Shown here: in pieces, positions 57,945 through 64,000 of the stretch
Position numbering within the stretch: position 1 is the first letter of the stretch
Layout of the letters: each line of letters begins with the position of its first letter
Source of the DNA: Hydractinia symbiolongicarpus
Lineage: Eukaryota > Cnidaria > Hydrozoa > Anthoathecata > Hydractiniidae
Length of the DNA: 64,000 nucleotides
Assembly (NCBI RefSeq): GCF_029227915.1
Contig: NC_079875.1
Span: 19,835,001-19,899,000 of the forward strand
Direction of reading: 5' to 3'
Position numbers and translations under genes: made by a program
The notes under the pieces: generated by a model
Database searches by the model: none
Told to the model about the DNA's origin: nothing
Seen by the model: the letters and a program-made list of their open reading frames with translations, nothing else

Positions 57945-58095
57945 TTGCGCATGACGTCATTTATATTATTATTTGTGTTAATATGATTATGTGTTAGTAT
58001 TTAATGTATCTATTATTTAATATTATTATGTGTTGGTTATTGGCAGATGATGTCATGTATCTTACATTTAATATTATTATGTGTTAGTTAAACGC
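57945..58095. promoter_or_regulatory. CRE-bearing upstream block of polB (right arm)
   Basis: TGACGTCA at 57952-57959, followed by the AT-rich block that recurs at 62611-62760 in the same orientation. This copy is about 46 bp longer than the left-arm block (38290-38405) because it keeps a second repeat with gatgatgtcatg, a degraded second CRE. Confidence 0.5.
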
Positions 58096-58345
58096 CCAGA
58101 ACTGTGAGGGGGGGGGGGGGGGGGGGGCACACAATAATTCAGGCATCCATTCCTCGTTTTTTCTGTTCCCCCTATGGCGTTGCCAGATATTTGTACGCCC
58201 AGAACTGTAGGGGGGTACAGAATAATTCAGGCATTCATACCTGATTTTTTCTGTACCCTATGGCTTGCTAGTTATATGTACGCCCAGAACTGTAGGGGGG
58301 TACAGAATAATTCAGGCATCCGTACCTGATTTTTTCTGTACCCCT
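58095..58345. repeat. Three ~86 bp tandem hairpin repeats (right arm)
   Basis: Mirror of 38061-38312. The unit nearest the polymerase carries a ~23 bp G run (58108-58127 region), longer than in the left arm. Confidence 0.7.
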
Positions 58346-60058
58346 TATTTCTATTGGTGTATGAAAGTGTGTCCAACCTTAATTATTGTTTATTTTACTG
58401 AGTTGGGTCTTTGCATTTATTGGTCTGATTTAGAATTTTTGATATGTCATTTCCAGAGAGGATACTTGTTTCTACTGCTGTATGAATAAGTAAAGAATAC
58501 TACAGCCTGTTCAATGGATAGTATAAAAATGTCTCTTTGTTTAGCCTGCAATAAGGCCGTTAATATGTCCTTCTGCAAAAGGGTATTTGAGCAAAATATC
58601 GTTCCTGTTTGTGTATGGATGTGTATCCAACCTCAAACCTTGTCTAATTTATAGAACAGCGTGTTTCCTTAGATTGGCTGATATTAGGACTTTCAAAAGT
58701 CTTTTTGCGAGAGTGTATTGTGCAAAATGTCGTTTCTGTTTGTGTGTGGATATGTATTCAACCTTAAAACTTGTCTACTTGATAAAACAACGTTCTCCTC
58801 AGATTAGGACTTTCGCCTGTTAAGGCGATAAAGAGTATTATTACAGTTATGGGAAATACTGTGGCATATTACATTGGTTATGGCCTATCTTAAGGGAAAA
58901 TGTGCACTTGTTTGTTTGTGTATGATGGTAATTATTAGAAAGCCATTAAGTTCATATATGCAAATAAAACTTACTTTGATATATATATCCAGGTATCGAT
59001 TTAACTGTTAGGAATAACATATGTTTCTTGTTTACTTGATTAAACTTTGTACGTAACTTCAAGCTAGCTAGCTAGCTAGCTGGATAAAAACTGTGAAAAC
59101 ATCCTACCTTCTTAGTTTTTTTATATAAGAAAGCTGCACTACCGTCTATTGCTTTTGTTATTAGTTAGTGTCTGTTCCATTTAGTGATATTAGAATAATC
59201 CAAGCTGCACAAAGGAAACATAAGTTTATTATGGAAAATGCTCTGTGCAACATATGAAAGCCATGTTCTTCTTCTCTTTTGCGAAAAAAATATAGTCACT
59301 GTCAATCTACCATTATGGACTTTTGAAGTTCCGGACATATACCAAGTCTAAAAACCATTAGCCAAAACCCGAGCGGGTACAGAAAAAATCAGGGGTACAG
59401 AAAAATTTATCACACAGATCAGATCTGAAATACAGCTAAAATATAAATAAAACAAAATATATTTCCGGTTTTGGCTGTCTCACTGGTAGTTACGTCTCCG
59501 TACACTGAAGATCTCACTGGTTTTGTTGTTCGTTGACCATTTTCAAGGCAAGTTAATCTACTTTTCTATTTATTGTTTTATAGCTAGCTAGCTATTAGGT
59601 AACTACCGTTAATGCATTTAAGTATTCCCAAACCTCAACAGGTTTCTAATTTTTGCCAGTCGCACTGCATATAATAAGCTAGCTAGCTAGCTATATATTA
59701 ACTGAAATATAGCTAGTTAATGACCTACTGTCCTAACTGCTAAAGCCGACATCAATAAAATGTTCGGTTCGTGTCATTTTTGCATAATGAAAATGTGGTG
59801 GGCGGGCAAAAAAAATTGCCATCTTCGTTTAGGGTAAGCATCCATATGCTCACATTGCCAAACTAAGCGTTGATTCGACGTTACTTTGACCCCCTCTCTT
59901 CCGCTGTAAACAGACAAGATCCGAGCACTGTAAAATACGATCGTTTTATCAAATATAATATATCTCTCCTTTATCTGGGCCCAAAGCGATATTTTTTTTC
60001 TGCCATGGATATTAACGTCGAAAAGAACCAACCCCACCCCTAACGTCGAATTGACACT

Positions 60059-60089
<31 letters not shown>

Positions 60090-60929
60090 CTACTTTAGCT
60101 TTACTTTAATTCAGATACTTGTAGTTCTTGTTTAATAAAAGCCTCTTTTGTGAGAGTTTGGCCGTGAAACGTCCATGTTTTCTCTAAACTGAAAATTGTA
60201 CCCTAGTTTCGTCAATGACTGTAGATTTCTTTTTAACTTTTTTTAACTGGATTTCTTTAATCTGGTGATCTGTTATTTATATTTTCTTTTATACCTATAA
60301 ATTCATTAAAATAATACTTGACTTGAGTAGTTCTTATACAGTGATGTTGAAATGATGTAACCTTTACAATTATAAATTTAGAAATTAACTTCTGTCGTTT
60401 TATAAGCTATTTGCTATTTGACTATTTTACAATATGTACCTTTTCACCACACAAATTTCTAAACTTTAGGTCATAATCCCCAATGCAAGAATGCATGGAA
60501 TGAACAGAAGCTTTTGTGCTCATAGATTTTTAATATAACATACAGTTACAATGCGAAAAAATGTTGTATTTTTTTATAGTGTATTAATAATTGTTTATCT
60601 TATGAAGTATATTTCATATTCCTGTACAAGTTCTTTTTCTTGCATCGACAGATTTTCATGACCATATTTTGGTTGATCTATTAGCCATATAAACCCAGAG
60701 TGCTAGCAATTTACATCGTAGTGCTCGACCCATTCGAGAAGGTCTTCCTAGCCAGGAAAAGATTGCAATTGTGTGTTCAAGGTTTTCTTTTTTTTTTTTT
60801 TTTTTTGCAACGCACATTTATTTTTACAACACATTATTTTTTGCTACGCGCATTTTATATCTTTATTAAACAAATTTTTTGCTACGCACTTTTTTTTACG
60901 TAAAAAATATACAAAATAACTTACCAACA
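58346..60929. repeat. Noncoding outer part of the right arm
   Basis: Mirror of 35498-38060 with the same GCTA run (59063-59081), TA run (about 60066-60090) and T run (about 60787-60806). It has an extra ~40 bp near 60465-60505 not seen in the left arm. Confidence 0.6.
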
Positions 60930-60996
60930 CCACTAGTATGTCAGCGGTATTTAGAGGAACCGCCCGCGTATGCAATATAATGCATTGTTAATTACA

Positions 60997-61272
60997 TTAG
61001 ATGGTACCAAGCACTTCACCGGTAGTTGCATCAACCATGAAATCACCGTCATAGATGATATTGCGTTTCTGTTTTACCTCCAAGCCTCTGATGTACTCAT
61101 CCAATATTTTCATAGCTGTTTTTTCTAGGCATTCTTTACAATGAGGCCCAAGGGTTTGTGTTGCAATATCTCTATATTTAACCTTATTAATCGCGGCTAT
61201 AATTTTAGCCTTCTTGACAGTTGAGGAACCGCGAATGCCCATCTCTCTCGCTTCTCTTTTTAAATCATTCAT
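60997..61272 (-). CDS. SAP-like small protein of Polinton type
   Basis: An intact 91-codon frame. The N-terminus (LKREAREMGIRGSSTVKKAK) has the same helix-turn-helix SAP-like pattern as the start of the Polinton polymerase in this window. The rest is polar, with a possible metal pair (GPHCKECLE). SAP-like domains bind DNA. It lies just outside the right arm on the same strand as the right polymerase and is probably part of the same or a neighbouring Polinton-like element. Confidence 0.55.
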   Translation of the reverse strand: MNDLKREAREMGIRGSSTVKKAKIIAAINKVKYRDIATQTLGPHCKECLEKTAMKILDEYIRGLEVKQKRNIIYDGDFMVDATTGEVLGTI

Positions 61273-61320
61273 AGTTTAATTTGTATACAACATTAGTATA
61301 CAAAAATCTATCGAGTTTAA

Positions 61321-61854
61321 CTATACCACAACGAATGGTTCCTCGTCGTCATCTGAATCAATAAGATGTCGTGTCCTATGAGTTACAGGCACCGGCTTGT
61401 ATTTGCACTCGTCAAGCAAGATCTGTGGATAGTGCATGTAGCTTTGCTTATAAATGCTGGATATTTTTAGTATACAGATACAGGAACATGGTTGTCGCAT
61501 AGGTACTGGAAGATCATAAAAATATGTATTTATTTTACCATCCCTTTCTTTAATTTTCATGTTCAGGTATCTACCATTCTTCACTGATGAGGTCGTGAAT
61601 TCATGACCATATAATTTTTTAATCCTAACCAGAATACTCTAATATTTTTCAAACCACTCAGAATGTTGATGCATATTGAATGACATAGTAAGCGAAGATC
61701 CATCATCGTATCTGGATGCACCGTTTGAATACAGCCCTTTTGCCGTTATGATCAATAGTGACGATATATTACTGTCATGATGTTTATAGCCTATAACATA
61801 TCTTGCATCTTTGCCCTTATTATCTTGTATGGGATTGCTCTCAATTGTTCTCAA
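61321..61854 (-). pseudogene. Hypothetical virus-like protein with one in-frame stop
   Basis: One frame with a stop at 61639-61641. The first part has DARYVIGYKHHDSNISSLLI and ends at HSEWFEKY. The second has YLNMKIKERDGKINTYFYDL and an acidic end (HLIDSDDDEEPFVVV). The pattern of a basic beta-rich core with an acidic tail recalls single-stranded-DNA-binding proteins, but I do not recognise the family. It may be the 3' portion of one gene with the KTQEMC-repeat frame upstream, with frame changes between. Confidence 0.4.
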
Positions 61855-61899
61855 TTTGAACCTCCCTTGTCTCTACTGATTCATTGTAAAATTTGAACA

Positions 61900-62510
61900 T
61901 CTCGTTATTATAATAACCAAGGCCCAACTAAGGATTTTTACATTTGCAATAACCTCCGTTGTACGTTATATACATCATATAGTGCTGCCAGCACAATATC
62001 CTTCCTTGTATGATTAATCTTCTACCACATATACAGCGATCGTACTTATCAAGATCAATCCCCCATTCGTCGCAATACTCAGTTATTTATTTACTCCACA
62101 AAAGCTCAAGGTCTGCCTTTTCATCCTCGGAAAAACACCAATCAATGACTCTCTCAGGATGCCATGCAATAGGAAGCAGCTCCTCCTTAATCCTTGCTTT
62201 CTCCATTTTTCGCTGACGATAAGCATCGAGCAATCCAGGATCAGTGCTACTACACATATTCCGGGTCACGAACCAGTCCGGAACAAACTCGAGTAGATGA
62301 GGTCTATCTCGAACCGCCATATTACACCTCAACTGCCTTTGTGCACATGTCCCGCGTCTTGAACCTGTCGGGGGTATACTTGAATAGCCAGGGGTTCTTT
62401 TGAACAACCTTGTTGCACATTTCTTGAGTTTTGAATTGGTCCGGTACATACCTTACCACTGGAGGATCCTCTTCAACCAATTTTTTCCATCTTTCTTGCC
62501 TCCAATTCAT
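61900..62510 (-). pseudogene. KTQEMC-repeat (DUF4116-like) protein, broken
   Basis: From ATG 62510 the frame has repeats of the type VVRYVPDQFKTQEMCNKVVQ and LFKYTPDRFKTRDMCTKAVE. After a frame change near 62330 a third repeat follows (LLEFVPDWFVTRNMC), then LLPIAWHPERVIDWCFSEDE. Past a TAA (62087-62089) the same frame continues with a zinc-like DRCICGRRLII and CWQHY, to another stop near 61930. Proteins with these repeats occur in giant viruses and, as I recall, in cnidarian Polinton-like elements; function unknown. Its upstream block is shared with the polymerase. Confidence 0.65.
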
Positions 62511-62610
62511 CTTTATTATTCCGACCTCGGCAAGGGATCCTTGAGTAATGGACTTTCCTTACTCAATTCTATTTTTTGTTGATGTCAGCATTATTCCCGT
62601 TAGTCGCTTT

Positions 62611-62810
62611 TGCGCATGACGTCATTTATATTATTATTTGTATTAATATGATTATGTGTTAGTATTTAATGCATCTATCAATTAATATTATTATGTGTTG
62701 GTTATTGGCAGATGACGTCATGTATCTTACATTTAATATTATTATGTGTTAGTTATTGGCATTTAATATTATTTCATATTATTTTGTGTTGGTGACTGGC
62801 AGATGACTTA
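62611..62810. promoter_or_regulatory. CRE-bearing block upstream of the KTQEMC-repeat gene
   Basis: Two perfect TGACGTCA palindromes (62618-62625 and 62713-62720) stand in an AT-rich sequence that matches 57950-58090 closely over about 140 bp in the same orientation. The match stops at about 62757, where the right-arm block continues into the tandem hairpins and this one does not. Confidence 0.5.
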
Positions 62811-64000
62811 GGGAATTTCCCTTTGGTCGACGTCGTCTGTGCCAGAAGGAACATTTCTCTATCTAATAATTAGTATACTGACAACAGAATTTTGTTCAAT
62901 CTTGACAGTTCTTTTAATATTTTATTTGCCATATTATTTTAAGTTAAAATATAATGTGTTTGACACGTAGTGCAATAAAGTAGCATTCACTTTGACCTGC
63001 AATTTCGCACCAAGGTGAAGGTAGGGCGTGGTTAGAGCAAAATAAGCAAAAATTCTTTCGTCACCTGCTTATTGTTGAATTTTATGTCATAAACTTAGAC
63101 CTAGGAAAAATAGTAATTACACCGATCATAATGTCTAATGTACATAATTAAAAATCATGCCCTCAATTATGACTGCCAGAAAAAATCTTGACAGTCACTC
63201 TTAAATTTAAAATTTTCAAATTTCATGAATGAAAACGTTCAAGTAATTTTAATCCTGATATGTGGAATGATATTTTTTTGCTCAGTCCTCACACAACAAT
63301 GGTTTAAAAACGACGCAACATATTCTTACATTTTCTTTTTTTATAATTTTCTTTCTTAATCACTTAAAGTAGTAGCAGAGATATACTTTTTAAAGTTTAC
63401 AACGGTAGTATTTCAGATAGAATATATATTTTTAATTTTTATGCAACAATCAGTTTTATGTCATTTGCTTAACTAGTCACATAAAACCCAGATAATTGAA
63501 ACGAAGAAAAAACAGGCAAATAAGGGTAAGACTTCACGAAGTAGTATGTTGACGGGCAAATGTTCAAGGGCTATCAACTAGTATATGTATAATACTTGCA
63601 CTTCCCACTGTTATTGTCAGACGTTATTATTGTTAATCATAAGTATATGAAGTTTCCTCCACATGTTAATTTGACGAGGGCTTGACTCGCACTAAGAAAG
63701 TCTTTAAATTCCAAACTGGAAATGTGGGCACATGCTTAACAACATCCGTTCATGGAAGAGAAGGTAAAACTCTTTTTTATAAATGTTTTAGCTTACTTAG
63801 ATCTTCTGTCAATGTATTTTTTTACATTATTTGTATCTTTTACAGTCATCTTTTCAGTTACTCCAGAGTAGTAATGACTGTCTGTAATTCGGTTAATGAC
63901 TTATTAGTCGTGGTTTTCGTGTAGATATAGGTAGCCTGAAATTTTTGAAGTCACCTATATAACTACGACTGTGTGGGAAATTTCATTCTTTTATAAGCTT
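62811..64000. other. No gene recognised
   Basis: AT-rich DNA after the virus-like block. The 80-codon frame at 63682-63924 shows no known motif and contains low-complexity Phe/Val stretches. No Polinton terminal repeat could be recognised here. Confidence 0.5.

Larger units (their letters stand above)
35498..60929. mobile_element. 25.4 kb inverted duplication of a decayed Polinton/Maverick
   Basis: Left arm 35498-47906 and right arm 48408-60929 are reverse complements around a 501 bp spacer. For the inner part, mirrored positions sum to 96314. The sum drops to 96303 after an 11 bp deletion in the right polymerase and changes to 96349-96441 in the outer parts through small indels. Both arms carry polymerase, packaging ATPase, integrase and capsid genes, identifying a Polinton (adintovirus-like) element. 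The arms run about 3 kb past the polymerase start into noncoding DNA. The other part of the element (capsid N-terminus, protease, further capsid genes) is absent. Outer boundaries are abrupt: the left side is a DDE integrase relic, the right side other virus-like genes. Confidence 0.9.

Noticed and set aside
35498-60929. Palindrome as a simple sequencing artefact (hairpin read-through)
   Set aside because: A fold-back read would give equal arms throughout. Here the outer arms differ by real substitutions and indels, the polymerase copies carry private lesions, and the outer flanks are unrelated. A misjoin of two alleles is still possible and is listed as a check.
63682-63924. 80-codon plus frame near the right end
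   Set aside because: No motif, low-complexity stretches and no splice or promoter support.

Overview
The window looks like AT-rich animal nuclear DNA. It has spliced genes with GT-AG introns, metazoan-type mobile elements, and no bacterial-style operons outside the mobile DNA. The host genes (an Islet-type LIM-homeobox gene and a ten-exon coiled-coil gene) together with the kinds of Polinton, Tc1-like and Rep-like sequences present would fit a cnidarian, perhaps a hydrozoan. That placement is inference from recalled family resemblance, not a search.

Layout. 1-2489: no gene recognised. 2490-13596 (+): the 3' part of a coiled-coil protein gene; ten exons can be joined with consistent splice phases and a stop at 13594-13596. 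Its introns carry a TIR element (10141-11029), a small foldback (9496-9587) and simple repeats. 15211-18764: a mobile cluster. Two direct copies of a ~190 bp foldback MITE flank a broken Tc1/mariner-like transposase (+) and a convergent, broken HUH plus SF3-helicase Rep-like gene (-); twin perfect or near-perfect hairpins lie between the two genes. 19515-19990: an hAT-like MITE with an 8-bp target duplication. 22127-24090 (+): an Islet LIM-homeobox gene (two LIM domains plus homeodomain), with its 3' end unresolved. 26605-26890 (-): a MULE transposase fragment. 27320-28371: a tRNA-derived SINE-like piece and a 621 bp TIR element. 32102-32640: an unrecognised broken ORF. 32960-34955 (-): a 5'-truncated jockey/CR1-type LINE, abutting a decayed DDE integrase-like gene (34955-35430, -).

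The main feature is a giant inverted repeat at 35498-60929. Its arms (35498-47906 and 48408-60929) meet around a 501 bp spacer. Each arm carries the same half of a decayed Polinton/Maverick (adintovirus-like) element. From outside to inside the genes are: protein-primed family B DNA polymerase with a SAP-like N-terminus and an endonuclease VII-like zinc module, several small structural or membrane proteins, an A32-type packaging ATPase lacking a visible P-loop, a Bro-N protein, a Cys-containing hypothetical protein, a retroviral-type integrase, a coiled-coil membrane protein and the C-terminal part of the hexon-like major capsid protein. Both copies share several premature stops and a polymerase catalytic-site substitution, so the element was already dead when it was inverted and duplicated. 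The inner ~6 kb of the arms appears identical while the outer ~6 kb differs by substitutions and indels. Beyond the right arm (60997-62510, -) are further virus-like genes (a SAP-like protein and a KTQEMC-repeat protein) that share a CRE-bearing upstream block with the polymerase. 62811-64000 shows no gene.

The two host genes have no obvious functional link. The Polinton genes would together have supplied replication, integration, capsid and DNA packaging, but none of the key enzymes is intact here.
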